32,912 nt of DNA from an uncultured Clostridia bacterium (GTDB lineage Bacteria > Bacillota > Clostridia > UMGS1883). The DNA is taken from assembly GCA_947624455.1 (NCBI GenBank), contig CANQKL010000003.1, forward strand, positions 1 to 32,912. Direction: 5' to 3'. Position 1 is the stretch's first letter. Each line of letters begins with the position of its first letter. The notes beneath the pieces were generated by a model, which made no database searches, had not been told where the DNA came from, and saw only the letters and a program-made list of their open reading frames with translations. The position numbers and the translations under genes are program-made. Shown one piece after another: positions 15,815 through 25,776 of this stretch.

Positions 15815-17257
15815 GTGTTCAAGGAACGGATAAAGACCTCGATAATCATACTCCTTTTCATCAATTTAATAGCTCTCACCTGTCAGCTCTGGTTTGGGGG
15901 CGGTTTGCTCAAGGAGGAGATATCGGACTTCGCGAGGGGGCTGCCCTTGGTGGAAAAGCTCTTTCCAAAGGACGAAATATCCATTCCCAGAGATATGCTG
16001 AGCCGTCCCAGGCGAATCCTTATCAACGACGGTTCCTTGTGGATAGCCTATTACAACACGGACGTGGCCTTTTCACCCATTGAAAACCGCACCAGCCAGA
16101 TCATTCAGGCCTTTTTGCGCGGCGAGACGGCGGACAGTAAGCCGGTCTCCTTTAGGGAGTGGCAGGCCGCGCTGGAAAACGTGAGCATCTATGTTGAGCT
16201 GCCCATAGCTTACGCTACGGAAATGCTCTGCTCGGTCATGGGCGTCGACGCTCAGGCCGCGCCAGGGGATATTTCAACGATAAGGGATTTTATTATCCTG
16301 CCCTCCACCGAGGAAACGGGGGTATTTCTCCTGGTTCGGGACGCCTATGACAACGACAACGCCCGAATATACCAGTTCCCCCTGGGCAGCTTCAGCCTTC
16401 CGGCCAGCGACCTTTCCATCTACACCGAGAACAACGCCGACTACTACGAGCCAGCATTTAGCACTGGGGTGGAGCCGGAAGGGGTATCCCTGGATCCTAT
16501 GGTCTTGTTCTTTGACAGCCGGCCCTCCACCGCCGACCTCATCCCCGGCAATCCCATTGCCGACCCTGAGGCGGCGCAGAAGGTGCTGAGCGGGTTTTTC
16601 ACCAATGTGGACACCGCCGGAAGGTACGACGACGGCGGGGTGAGCGTGTTTGTCGAAAATTACGGCGACGCCCGCGTTTACCCGGGCGGACTCTTTGAAT
16701 ACAGAGCCGTGGAGGAGGACAAGGGCGTTAAAATAACCGAGAGCTATTCTTCCTACTACGAAACGGTCAACTCCGCCATCAGCTTTGCCGAGGAGCTGTG
16801 GAGCCAGGTCGGCAACGGGCCGCTCTCGGTTCTGGTCAGCAGCGACCTGACCCAGGAGAGCGGCAGGATACATCTGACCATGGACTATTATCAGGACGGA
16901 CGCCCTGTGGCTGTGGAACTGACCGGCAGAGGATTTGAACGCCTGGGCCATGGCATAGAAATGGATATAGTCGAAGGCCGCATAGTCTCCTACCGCCAGT
17001 TGTTCCGCAGTTACCAAACGGGCGGGACCTCGGTCCTCAACGGAGATTTTGTGGGGGCGCTGGATCATTTTGCCAACGATTTCTCCGCCAGGCCCCAGCC
17101 CGTGATAACCGATATATACATAGGTTATATTGATCGGGGCGGGACGGACAGTCTAAAGGCCTGCTGGCTGGCGGAGCTGTCCGGGGAGGATCGGGTATAC
17201 GACTATACCGGCGAGACTCAGGAACCCGCCGCCGAGGCTGGGGAGGTGAGCCAATGA
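15815..17257 (+). CDS. yycH: YycH-like regulator of the WalRK system
   Basis: Single N-terminal TM (FKERIKTSIIILLFINLIALTCQLWF), size and position downstream of walRK, overlaps a YycI-like ORF. GTG start at 15815 with upstream AAAGGA. Confidence 0.65.
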   Translation: MFKERIKTSIIILLFINLIALTCQLWFGGGLLKEEISDFARGLPLVEKLFPKDEISIPRDMLSRPRRILINDGSLWIAYYNTDVAFSPIENRTSQIIQAFLRGETADSKPVSFREWQAALENVSIYVELPIAYATEMLCSVMGVDAQAAPGDISTIRDFIILPSTEETGVFLLVRDAYDNDNARIYQFPLGSFSLPASDLSIYTENNADYYEPAFSTGVEPEGVSLDPMVLFFDSRPSTADLIPGNPIADPEAAQKVLSGFFTNVDTAGRYDDGGVSVFVENYGDARVYPGGLFEYRAVEEDKGVKITESYSSYYETVNSAISFAEELWSQVGNGPLSVLVSSDLTQESGRIHLTMDYYQDGRPVAVELTGRGFERLGHGIEMDIVEGRIVSYRQLFRSYQTGGTSVLNGDFVGALDHFANDFSARPQPVITDIYIGYIDRGGTDSLKACWLAELSGEDRVYDYTGETQEPAAEAGEVSQ

Positions 17258-18009
17258 GGTGGTCTTTGGTAAAAAATCTTTTGCTGGGGCTTTTGCTGGT
17301 GATGAACCTGTATATGCTGGGCGTGTCGTTCGCCAAGCGGCTGAGCAGCGAAAAAATACCTCCGCTGGTGGCCGCCTCCGCGGTGGAGGCTCTGGAAAAC
17401 AGCGGCATAAGCTGCGATCCCGGTCTGTTCCCGGACAGGTATCTGACGGTCAGAACCTTTAATGTCAGCTTCCCCACGCCGATGGAGCTGTCGCGTATGT
17501 TCTTCGGCGAACAGTTGGCCTTTCAAACCGAGGAGCGGACTCTTATCGCCCGCCAAGACGGGGCCGAACTGAGGGTCGAGGACGAAGGTTTCAGCTATAG
17601 CAGCGGTGAGGCGGCTTCGTCCGCCAACGAAAAGCAGCTGCGCCGGGCCCTTAAGGAGCTGGGATTGGATATGAGCCGGGCCAGATATGCGCGGGACGGG
17701 TCGTTTGCCTGCTATTTTGACGGGCGGCCGGTTTTTGGTATGTATATCCGGGCCTCGCTGGACGCCGACGGCCAACTGGCGCGGGTGGAGGCCCGGTGGC
17801 CCCTAAAGGGCTACACCGGAGACCGCAGGAGCGGGGTGAGCATAATCGACTTTATCCCCGATATCCTCAGCCGTTTTCCCGAGGGAGGGACAGTGACCGG
17901 CCTTGAGGCGGGCTATTTGGCTGTCCGCAACGAAAACACTGACATTTACTCCTTTGTACCCGCTTGGCGCATCACAATGGAGGACGGAAAAACGGAAGTG
18001 TTCAGCTAA
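17254..18009 (+). CDS. yycI: YycI-like regulator of the WalRK system
   Basis: N-terminal TM anchor MRWSLVKNLLLGLLLVMNLYMLGVSF; ATGA overlap with the upstream ORF; synteny. Confidence 0.65.
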   Translation: MRWSLVKNLLLGLLLVMNLYMLGVSFAKRLSSEKIPPLVAASAVEALENSGISCDPGLFPDRYLTVRTFNVSFPTPMELSRMFFGEQLAFQTEERTLIARQDGAELRVEDEGFSYSSGEAASSANEKQLRRALKELGLDMSRARYARDGSFACYFDGRPVFGMYIRASLDADGQLARVEARWPLKGYTGDRRSGVSIIDFIPDILSRFPEGGTVTGLEAGYLAVRNENTDIYSFVPAWRITMEDGKTEVFS

Positions 18010-18108
18010 CGGGTCGTTATGACAGGGTCAATTCGCGGGGCGCGGCGATCCGGTTCGCCTTAAAATATGACTTCCAGGCGTTTATTCGTTGGCCCCTCGG
18101 CCGACTCC

Positions 18109-18531
18109 TCACTCCACGCTGACCTTTTCCCCTCCGCAGCGGCGCAGGCGTCGGACAGTGGCGCCGGTCAGATCCTCGTCCATGCTGACAGTGAACAGCC
18201 AGCGGCGGTCAGGCTCCCGGTTGGAGGACTCAAAGTCTATAAAGCCGCCGACTATGGCCCCTACTACCGTTCCGCTCACCAGCCCCGCTACCGGCCCTAT
18301 GCCTGTGGCAAAGCCGATGTTGTCGAGCATGGCGGCCCCAAGCCCTAAAAGCGTGCCAGCCGCCGCGCCTACGGCCATGCCCGAGAGGGTGTTTTTCCCC
18401 GCGAAGGAGGAGGGTACCTCGGCGCGGCAGACCCTGATCTTGTCGGCTTGGGCTCCGTTTTCCCGGGCCGCCTCCGAAGCGGCCTCAAGCTCCTCGGCTG
18501 TGTCGAAGAGGGCGGTTATGGTTTTTTCCAC
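18109..18531 (-). CDS. Small protein with a glycine-zipper-like hydrophobic segment
   Basis: GTG start with upstream AGGAGCTG; GMAVGAAAGTLLGLGAAMLDNIGFATGIGPVAGLVSGTVVGAIVGGFIDFE. Confidence 0.75.
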   Translation of the reverse strand: MEKTITALFDTAEELEAASEAARENGAQADKIRVCRAEVPSSFAGKNTLSGMAVGAAAGTLLGLGAAMLDNIGFATGIGPVAGLVSGTVVGAIVGGFIDFESSNREPDRRWLFTVSMDEDLTGATVRRLRRCGGEKVSVE

Positions 18532-18607
18532 GGTTTTTCAGCTCCTTTCATTTATGTCTGCAAATAGTATTTTTCAAGACGCGAAAAAATATTCTCGAGG
18601 TGGTAAC

Positions 18608-19198
18608 GTGAACAAAAAATTTATCCTTATATTGACGGCGGCTTTGATGGCATCCATGCTTGGCGGCTGCGGCGGTGAAGATAAAAAAACCGAAGAAATG
18701 CCCGAAAACATAATCTCATACAAGGAGAAGGACGGCAAAGACCTAGTGCCGGTCGCCGAGACCGAGGTGGTTGGGGAGGAAGCCGTCGTTGATCCCAACG
18801 CCATGGAGCTGCCCGGAGAGGATGAGCTTGGAGAATATGAGGAGATCTTCATGGAGGGCGACATAATAAACGAAACCACCGTGGGCGGCTGGGTAGTGGC
18901 GGTCAGCCAAAAGGATATCACGGTAAACACATACAATGAGCTTACCACTTATGTCTACGAGGAGAACGCCCGCAACACGGGTATCCGCCTAAAGCCCGGC
19001 GACGCGGTCGTCGTGAGCTTCCGCGAGGGAGAGGACGGCGTTATGTACGCCAACAATATCGGCCGCGTCCGCACGGAGGACGAACCCCTCACAAGGGATG
19101 AGATCGAGTCCATGTACAAGCAGGCGAACGGCGATGAAGGCGGCGCCGCTGTTGACGCCGCCGCGGAAACGGAGGACGGTAATGGCAGAGAGGAATGA
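18608..19198 (+). CDS. Putative lipoprotein
   Basis: GTG start after GAGGTGG; lipobox in MNKKFILILTAALMASMLGGCGGEDKK; highly acidic mature region. The N-terminal extension in the ORF track (18089) overlaps the minus-strand gene. Confidence 0.75.
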   Translation: MNKKFILILTAALMASMLGGCGGEDKKTEEMPENIISYKEKDGKDLVPVAETEVVGEEAVVDPNAMELPGEDELGEYEEIFMEGDIINETTVGGWVVAVSQKDITVNTYNELTTYVYEENARNTGIRLKPGDAVVVSFREGEDGVMYANNIGRVRTEDEPLTRDEIESMYKQANGDEGGAAVDAAAETEDGNGREE

Positions 19199-20498
19199 GC
19201 GGGTAAATGTCATAGGCGGCGGCTTGGCGGGCTGCGAGGCAGCTTGGCAGCTGGCCAGGCGGGGAGTGGGAGTGCGGCTCTTCGATATGAAGCCCCATCG
19301 CTTTTCGCCCGCCCATTCCGACCCCAACCTCTGTGAGCTGGTCTGCTCAAATTCCCTCAAGGGCGCGGGCCTTGACAATGCCTGCGGCCTGCTCAAGGAG
19401 GAAATGCGCCGGCTTGACAGCCTGGTTATATCCTGCGCCGACCGGACAAGAGTGCCAGCCGGCGGAGCCTTGGCTGTGGACAGGGAAGCCTTTGCCGCCC
19501 TGGTCACCCAAAGTCTCAGGGAGCTTCCCCAGGTGGAGATTGTTTCCGAAACCGTTGAGGAGCTGCCCGAGGGAATAAGTATTATCGCCACCGGGCCGCT
19601 GACCTCCGGAGGCATGAACGGCGTCATCGCCGGTCTTACCGGCGGCGGGGGCCTGCACTTTTACGACGCCGCGGCTCCGGTCATAACCGCCGACAGCATC
19701 AACATGGAAAAAACATACCTTGCCGCCCGTTACGGTAAAGGTACGCCGGATTATATAAACTGCCCCATGGAAAGGGACGAGTATGACGCTTTCTGGGAGG
19801 CTTTGGTAACGGCGGAGAAGGCTCCCCTCCACGAAAATGTGGAAAAGCCCAATGTCTTTGAGGGCTGTATGCCCGTGGAGATTATGGCCGCCAGGGGACG
19901 GGACACCTTGCGCTTCGGCCCGCTGAAGCCCAAGGGCCTGCGAGACCCCAGGACCGGGCTTACGCCCTGGGCCGTCCTTCAGCTGCGGCGGGACAACGCT
20001 CAGGGAACCCTTTATAACATGGTGGGCTTTCAGACCAATTTGAAATTTGGGGAACAAAAGAGAGTATTCTCCATGATACCCGGCTTGGAAAACGCGGAGT
20101 TTGTCCGTTACGGTGTCATGCACCGCAATACCTACATCGACTCGCCCCGGCTGCTGAACCGGGATTACAGCCTTCGCTCGCGGCCCGAGATCTTTTTTGC
20201 CGGGCAGATCACCGGCGTGGAGGGCTATGTGGAATCCGCCGCGTCGGGCCTGCTGGCTGGGGTGAACGCCGCCGCCCGGCTGAGGGGAGAACCGCCCCTG
20301 ATACTGCCGCCGTCCACTTGCGCCGGAGCCTTGACCGCCTATATTACGGATGAGGAAGTGAAAAACTTTCAGCCCATGAACGCCAACTTCGGCATAATCC
20401 AGTGGGAACATATCAAAATTAAGAATAAAAAGGAAAGATATGAACATATTTCCGCACACGCTTTGGAGGATTTGGCAAATTGCACAAAAAAATCATAA
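19182..20498 (+). CDS. trmFO: Methylenetetrahydrofolate--tRNA-(uracil-5-)-methyltransferase TrmFO
   Basis: VNVIGGGLAGCEAAWQLARRGVGVRLFDMKPHRFSPAHSDPNLCELVCSNSLKGAGLDNACGLLKEEMRRLDSL...FAGQITGVEGYVESAASGLLAGVNAA. Start at 19182, overlapping the lipoprotein end. Confidence 0.93.
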   Translation: MAERNERVNVIGGGLAGCEAAWQLARRGVGVRLFDMKPHRFSPAHSDPNLCELVCSNSLKGAGLDNACGLLKEEMRRLDSLVISCADRTRVPAGGALAVDREAFAALVTQSLRELPQVEIVSETVEELPEGISIIATGPLTSGGMNGVIAGLTGGGGLHFYDAAAPVITADSINMEKTYLAARYGKGTPDYINCPMERDEYDAFWEALVTAEKAPLHENVEKPNVFEGCMPVEIMAARGRDTLRFGPLKPKGLRDPRTGLTPWAVLQLRRDNAQGTLYNMVGFQTNLKFGEQKRVFSMIPGLENAEFVRYGVMHRNTYIDSPRLLNRDYSLRSRPEIFFAGQITGVEGYVESAASGLLAGVNAAARLRGEPPLILPPSTCAGALTAYITDEEVKNFQPMNANFGIIQWEHIKIKNKKERYEHISAHALEDLANCTKKS

Positions 20499-20604
20499 AA
20501 AATTAAGCATTTCGGCGAAAAGAAATTTTGATTTTGTTATTGATTATTTTTAAATAAAATGTTAAAATATATTTAACGATTAAAATTCAAGGAGGACAAC
20601 GAAC

Positions 20605-23600
20605 ATGAAAAAGTTAAACCTTCGTGCGTTGGCCGCCGGGCTTGCCACTTCGGTGGCTATGACATGCCTGAGCGGCGTTCCCGCGTTTGCGGCGGCGCAG
20701 AAAGTTGGCGATGCGGCGCAGGCCGTTATGCCCACCCGTGCCCAGGCTGTCGAGGCGCTGGAGCGGGCCAATGATAAGTGGATAACCAGCAATGGTCACG
20801 GCCGTTCTTTCTGGGATAACGCGGCTTACCATGTTGGTAATATGGAAGCTTATTTTACCACAGGTATCGAGCTTTACCGTAACTATTCCGAGGCTTGGGC
20901 GATCCAGAATAACTGGAAGGGCGCTACAAGCAATAACAAGAACGCCTGGAAGGGCAACGCCTCCAACGGCGGCTATGGCGAGGGACAGGACTGGGTTCTG
21001 TTCGGCGACTGGCAGATCTGCTTCCAGACCTATATCGACCTTTACAATGACGAAGTGATGGCTTCTAAGAACACCATCAAGGACGAGGGTAAGGTCGCCC
21101 GCGCTATTGAGGTCATGAGCTATCAGGCTTCTCGTTCCGAGACTGACTGGTGGTGGTGGGCCGACTCCCTGTTCATGGCAATGCCCATCATGAGCAAGCT
21201 CTATGTTCTCACCGGCGACTATAAGTACCTTGACAAGCAGTACGAATGGTTCAAGTGGGCTGCCGAGGACGTTGAAGGCGGCACCAAGGACGGTATGTGG
21301 GATGCGGAGGAACAGTTGTTCCACCGTGACGGCAAGTACATATATCCCGACCACAAGACGGACAGCGGCAAGAAGGATTTCTGGGCACGCGGTTCCGGCT
21401 GGGTATTCGCAGGTCTTGCCCGCGTTCTCTCTGATATGCCTACCGACTATCAGCACAGAGATTACTTCCTTGATAAGTATACTCAGATGGCTCAGGGCGT
21501 GGCCCGTAACCAGCAGAAGGAGGGCTTCTGGTCCCGTTCTATAATCGACCGCGCTTATGCCGACGGTTTTGAGTCCAGCGGTACGTCCTTCTTCACCTAT
21601 GGCCTTGCTTGGGGCATCAACAGCGGCTATCTTGACCGCAATACCTATCTCGACACCGCTCTCAAGGGCTGGTACTTCCTGTACAACACCGCCCTTCAGG
21701 CCGACGGCACCGTAGGCTATGTTCAGCCCATCGGCGAGAACCCCCGTCAGTCCCTTAATATCGGCGGCGGCAACACCGCTAACTTCGGCGTGGGCGCTTT
21801 CCTGCTTGCGGCCTGCGAAATTTCCAAGCTGGCTGGCGGCGTTTACGGCGACCAGACCAATAACAACGACATTTATCCCTACATAATGAGAAAACTCGTT
21901 GGCAAGTATGTTATCGAGGTAAATACCGCTCACTTCTATCACGATGGCGTCATCAATCACCACGATGAAAGCAACCACAATATGCAGACATACGTTAAGG
22001 ATGGCACTACCATGCTTCCCGTTATCGCCATCAAGAACTATATGACTGACTGCGACGTTACCGAGGATGGCGACACCGTTTACGTAACCCGCGACATCAA
22101 GAACGGCAGCAACACCACCAGAAAGACGGTTGTCTTTAATATGGGAAGCGCCAACTACACTGTTGACGGAGCAGCCGGAGTTCTGCCCACCGCCGCCGAG
22201 CGTAAAGACGGCTATGCCTGCGTTCCTGTTCGTCAGGTAATGGAGGGTCTTGGCTACAAGATCTGGTACAGCGCTTACAGCGGTACCAGCAATTATGTCG
22301 CCAACAACCCCATGGACGCTCTTATAGTAATTTCCGAGAAGGCCGATCCCTTCTTTGACTGTGATTCCAACGCTGTTGAGATGCTGCGCTGGATGCTTGA
22401 GGTAAATCACCACTATCCCGAACGTGTTCAGAGTCCTAAGCCCTATACGGTTGAGAAGCCTATGCAGGCCGCTACCGAGGCTTACGGCACTCAGATACCC
22501 CTGACTACTTCCATGCTTTCCGCCAGCGCTACTCCCGAGGCGGCTAACCATGTTGGTCAGACCATCGACAACAATGTTGAGACTCGCTGGGCCGCTCAGG
22601 GCAAGCAGTACATGACTATAGACCTTGGCGTTCCCATGCAGATCTCCTGCGTAGGCGTGCGCATGATGCGCTACACCGACAGCCGCGTTATCAACTACGG
22701 CGTGTCCATTTCCTCTGACAACACCAACTGGACCAGCGTGTTCAACGGCACCAGCGTTCCTAACGGCGCCACCTGGGAGTTCCCCAAGGTTGACGGCAAG
22801 GTTGCCCGTTATGTCCGCATCAACGTAAACGGTTCCTCCACTAATGATTGGGCCAGCGTGGCCGATGTGGCCGTATTCCAGGGCGACGCCAACTCCCCCA
22901 AGGCTTCCGGCGTTTCCGGCAGCTCCGCTGGCGGAGTTGTCACCCAGGGCGTAACCAATAGCGCTTCCGGCACCAAGGTAACTCTTAACTCCGGTATGCT
23001 CAGGGCCAGCGCCGAGCCTCAGAGTGAGAATCCCGCTTCCGCCATTGTTGACGGCAATCCCAATACTTACTGGGCCGTTGAGGGCAGCGCTAACATCGTT
23101 ATCGACCTTGGCAGCGCTCAGACGATTGGCACGGTAGGCGTACAGATGAGAAACTACAGCAGCGAGGCTCCCAACAGAACTCTGCCTTACACAGTTTCCG
23201 TATCTGCCGACGGCTCCAGCTATACCTCTGTCGCTTCCAAGACCAGCCCCGCTGGCGGCGGAGTGATGGAATCCATTACGGTTGGTCAGAACGCAAGATA
23301 TGTAAAGATCGATGTAAACGGCTCTAATGAGGGCCAGTGGGCTAGTGTGGCCGAGGTCGAGGTATACGGTGGCACAGTTTCCGGCGGCAGCGCCGGCGGA
23401 GCCTTTGTGTCCGGTCTTTCCTCCACATCCACTAAGCCTGTTGGCAATCGGATAAATTCCAAGTCCGCTGCGGCTCTCATCATCGCCGACACTAAGTTCC
23501 CCGCCTCCGCCGCTATTGACGGCGATAAAAATACTGCCTGGAAGGGTCTTGCTAACCAGAGCATCGTTGTAGAGGCCGCCGCTGAAAAGACCATTACAAG

Positions 23601-23805
23601 TATTGGTATTCGCGGTCAGGAGAACGATATCACCTATTCTGTATCCGTATCTTCCGATGGCAGCGCCTGGACTGCTGTTTACAGCGGCAGCGCGGCCGCC
23701 GGAGCTACAACTTATCATCCCTGCCAGGTAAAGGGCAAGTATGTCATGGTTACCCTTCTTACCGAGGGCAAGGTAGCCGAGGTAGAAATTTACGGCGCTG
23801 AATAA
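20605..23805 (+). CDS. Secreted modular GH105-like (unsaturated rhamnogalacturonyl hydrolase-type) enzyme with CuAO-N-like and three F5/8C (CBM32)-like domains
   Basis: Signal peptide; WWWWADSLFMAMPIMSKLYVLTGDYKYLD, DFWARGSGWVFAGLARVLSDMP; VVFNMGSANYTVDGAAGVLPTAAERKDGYACVPVRQVMEGLGYKIWY (CuAO-N-like); repeated NNVETRWAAQG...DLGVPMQISCVGVRM, GNPNTYWAVEG...DLGSAQTIGTVGVQM, GDKNTAWKGLAN...TITSIGIRG. Confidence 0.85.
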   Translation: MKKLNLRALAAGLATSVAMTCLSGVPAFAAAQKVGDAAQAVMPTRAQAVEALERANDKWITSNGHGRSFWDNAAYHVGNMEAYFTTGIELYRNYSEAWAIQNNWKGATSNNKNAWKGNASNGGYGEGQDWVLFGDWQICFQTYIDLYNDEVMASKNTIKDEGKVARAIEVMSYQASRSETDWWWWADSLFMAMPIMSKLYVLTGDYKYLDKQYEWFKWAAEDVEGGTKDGMWDAEEQLFHRDGKYIYPDHKTDSGKKDFWARGSGWVFAGLARVLSDMPTDYQHRDYFLDKYTQMAQGVARNQQKEGFWSRSIIDRAYADGFESSGTSFFTYGLAWGINSGYLDRNTYLDTALKGWYFLYNTALQADGTVGYVQPIGENPRQSLNIGGGNTANFGVGAFLLAACEISKLAGGVYGDQTNNNDIYPYIMRKLVGKYVIEVNTAHFYHDGVINHHDESNHNMQTYVKDGTTMLPVIAIKNYMTDCDVTEDGDTVYVTRDIKNGSNTTRKTVVFNMGSANYTVDGAAGVLPTAAERKDGYACVPVRQVMEGLGYKIWYSAYSGTSNYVANNPMDALIVISEKADPFFDCDSNAVEMLRWMLEVNHHYPERVQSPKPYTVEKPMQAATEAYGTQIPLTTSMLSASATPEAANHVGQTIDNNVETRWAAQGKQYMTIDLGVPMQISCVGVRMMRYTDSRVINYGVSISSDNTNWTSVFNGTSVPNGATWEFPKVDGKVARYVRINVNGSSTNDWASVADVAVFQGDANSPKASGVSGSSAGGVVTQGVTNSASGTKVTLNSGMLRASAEPQSENPASAIVDGNPNTYWAVEGSANIVIDLGSAQTIGTVGVQMRNYSSEAPNRTLPYTVSVSADGSSYTSVASKTSPAGGGVMESITVGQNARYVKIDVNGSNEGQWASVAEVEVYGGTVSGGSAGGAFVSGLSSTSTKPVGNRINSKSAAALIIADTKFPASAAIDGDKNTAWKGLANQSIVVEAAAEKTITSIGIRGQENDITYSVSVSSDGSAWTAVYSGSAAAGATTYHPCQVKGKYVMVTLLTEGKVAEVEIYGAE

Positions 23806-23833
23806 GCGGCTTAAAGCTGAATAAGCAAAGGTC

Positions 23834-23862
23834 ACGGCCTCCGCTTTGCGGAGGCCGTTTTG
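23834..23862 (+). terminator. Rho-independent terminator (ACGGCCTCCG-CTTTG-CGGAGGCCGTTTT)
   Basis: 10-bp GC-rich stem plus T-run downstream of the GH105-like gene. Confidence 0.85.
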
Positions 23863-23969
23863 CTGCCGATAAAGCTGTCGAATTGCTAAACTCAAAAATT
23901 TGATTTTATCGACGGGTTTAACAACACATAAATTTGGCTTAAATAAAGGATTTCAGTAAAAACGGGGTC

Positions 23970-24102
23970 CCCGCAAAACGGCGAAGCCGATTTTGTGGGG
24001 AAAAGGAGTCGCAGCGAGGTGAGCTGTGTTTCGATTTTTCAAATCGAAACAAGCGATGCCGAGCTTGCGACGACGCAGATCTGCGCCATTTTTTTACAGC
24101 CC
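23970..24102 (-). repeat. Second copy of the hairpin-rich non-coding module, minus-strand orientation
   Basis: Reverse complement GGGCTGTAAAAAAATGGCGCAGAT...GGCATCGCTTGTTTCGATTTGAAAAATCGAAACA..GCTCACCTCGCTGCGACTCCTTTTCCCCACAAAATCGGCTTCGCCGTTTTGCGGGG aligns with plus-strand 2816-2960. Confidence 0.75.
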
Positions 24103-24131
24103 TGTTCACAATTATTTCAGAATTATACCGA

Positions 24132-24160
24132 TTGACATTTGCGAAAATATGTGTTATTAT
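24132..24160 (+). promoter_or_regulatory. Putative sigma-A promoter (TTGACA-17-TATTAT) for the SLH-domain gene
   Basis: TTGACA 24132-24137, TATTAT 24155-24160; ATG at 24201. Confidence 0.65.
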
Positions 24161-24200
24161 AATATCGTGACTGAACATTTTTTAGGAAGGAAGATAACCG

Positions 24201-25610
24201 ATGAAAAAGAAGATACTGGCCCTTGTATTGGCCCTTACTTTGGCCCTGTGTGCCATACCCTCGGCCTACGCCTACTCTGTCCGGGAGGCGTATATGGATT
24301 TTGCCGCTCAGTACCCCGGCTTTATCAACGATGTTGTGGATCAGGGCGTGAGCGAGAGCGTAATACTTGAATTCCTGCGCGATGTACAGAATTACCTTTA
24401 TCAGGTGAATCGCATCGAAAAAATCAACGACGGCAATTTCGACGACATACTTATCGAGGCCATCAAAACGGTCAGCAATTCTAGCAAGTTTGCCGACCTC
24501 CAAAATGCCTTGTACAACGCCTATCCCGACGCGGCCTATGAGGCGGTGATCCACGGTAGGATACACGAGGATTTCATACCCATATATAACTCGATCAAAT
24601 CAATGATCTTTGAACACGATATGCTGGCCGAAATGGATACCGGAAAAGACGACCCCGTTGATGTTGCCATAACTGAAATAGGCGAGCCGAAGGATGTTGA
24701 AGTCGAGCGGGGCGGCAGCTACACCCTTGACGGTTCTGTCAGCGCTGAAACCGAAACCGGCGTTTCCATAAAACTGGAAGTGGAGTGGACAAATGAGCCT
24801 TCTACATCCAAGGTGGGCGTATTTACCGCGGAAGGTCAGGTCAAAATACCCTCTGGCTACGTGCTGGCGGACGGCCTCGACGCCAATGTGTCCGCTATGG
24901 TTACGGTCGTTGAGTCTGAAAACAACGACAATGACGACAAAAAGCCCAATACCGGCAATGAAAATACCGGAACCAGCGGCAACGACGTACAGACGCCAGG
25001 CGAAAACGAAACCGTAAAGCACATTTACAGCTTCTCTGACGTGGACGAAAAGACGGAGCTTGGCAAGGCTGTTTACGCTCTTTCCGACATCGGCATCATT
25101 AACGGTTATGTGGACGGCACCTTTAAGGCTGAAAACAAGATCCGCCGCGACGAGTTCGCGAAGATCATGGTCACCGCTATGGATAATCTGGACATAAACG
25201 CCGTGGCAAGCTTTACCGACGTTCCCAACACTCCCGACAACTGGGCGTATATCTTCATCGCCTCCGCCGAAAAGGCCGGCCTTATTAACGGCAAGGGCGA
25301 CGGAACCTTTGGCCCTGGGCTGAATATCCGCCGGGACGAGGTGATGGCGATAATCTACCGTGCCATTGAGGGCAAGAAAGCCTTTGCCCAGAATGAGGTT
25401 CTCGTTCCCAAATTCAGCGATGACGCCGCCGTTGCCGATTGGGCGCGGATGCCTGTATATATGCTGGCCCAGAACGGCATTGTTTCAGGTGTGAAAACTG
25501 TGGTGAACGGAGCCGAGATCAATAATATAGATCCTCTCAGCGACGCCACCCGTGGTCAGTGTGTCATAATGGTTTACAATGCCTTGAAGATGATGGGTAA
25601 GATAAAGTGA
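24201..25610 (+). CDS. S-layer homology (SLH) domain surface protein
   Basis: Signal peptide MKKKILALVLALTLALCAIPSAYA; three SLH repeats: YSFSDVDEKTELGKAVYALSDIGIINGYVDGTFKAENKIRRDEFAKIM, SFTDVPNTPDNWAYIFIASAEKAGLINGKGDGTFGPGLNIRRDEVMAII, KFSDDAAVADWARMPVYMLAQNGIVSG...DATRGQCVIMVYNAL; Ig-like middle region. Confidence 0.92.
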   Translation: MKKKILALVLALTLALCAIPSAYAYSVREAYMDFAAQYPGFINDVVDQGVSESVILEFLRDVQNYLYQVNRIEKINDGNFDDILIEAIKTVSNSSKFADLQNALYNAYPDAAYEAVIHGRIHEDFIPIYNSIKSMIFEHDMLAEMDTGKDDPVDVAITEIGEPKDVEVERGGSYTLDGSVSAETETGVSIKLEVEWTNEPSTSKVGVFTAEGQVKIPSGYVLADGLDANVSAMVTVVESENNDNDDKKPNTGNENTGTSGNDVQTPGENETVKHIYSFSDVDEKTELGKAVYALSDIGIINGYVDGTFKAENKIRRDEFAKIMVTAMDNLDINAVASFTDVPNTPDNWAYIFIASAEKAGLINGKGDGTFGPGLNIRRDEVMAIIYRAIEGKKAFAQNEVLVPKFSDDAAVADWARMPVYMLAQNGIVSGVKTVVNGAEINNIDPLSDATRGQCVIMVYNALKMMGKIK

Positions 25611-25650
25611 ACCCTGTGTTCAATCAAATTATGCGGTTATAGCAAAACGA

Positions 25651-25674
25651 AAAAGAGCCAGTTGGCTCTTTTTT
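25651..25674 (+). terminator. Rho-independent terminator (AAAAGAGCCA-GT-TGGCTCTTTTTT)
   Basis: Stem followed by T-run after the SLH gene. Confidence 0.85.
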
Positions 25675-25776
25675 GTTTATTTTTATTGATAAATTTATTA
25701 AAAAACTATTTACAAATCAAAAAACTTGGTGTACAATGTTATTAGGTATAATTATGCGTGAAAGGATTTGTAGCCA

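Noticed and set aside
18089-18607. N-terminal extension of the 369-aa plus-strand ORF
   Set aside because: It overlaps the minus-strand glycine-zipper gene and lacks protein-like character; the real gene starts at GTG 18608 with RBS and lipobox.
20614-23895. 1093-aa minus-strand ORF opposite the GH105-like gene
   Set aside because: Striking length, but the plus strand has RBS, signal peptide and recognisable domains. The antisense product is low-complexity and has no recognisable motif; it probably reflects codon bias of the sense gene.
25611-25776. Glycine T-box or riboswitch upstream of glyS
   Set aside because: Only ~166 nt, containing the SLH-gene terminator and a promoter-like region; no recognisable T-box sequence or antiterminator seen.
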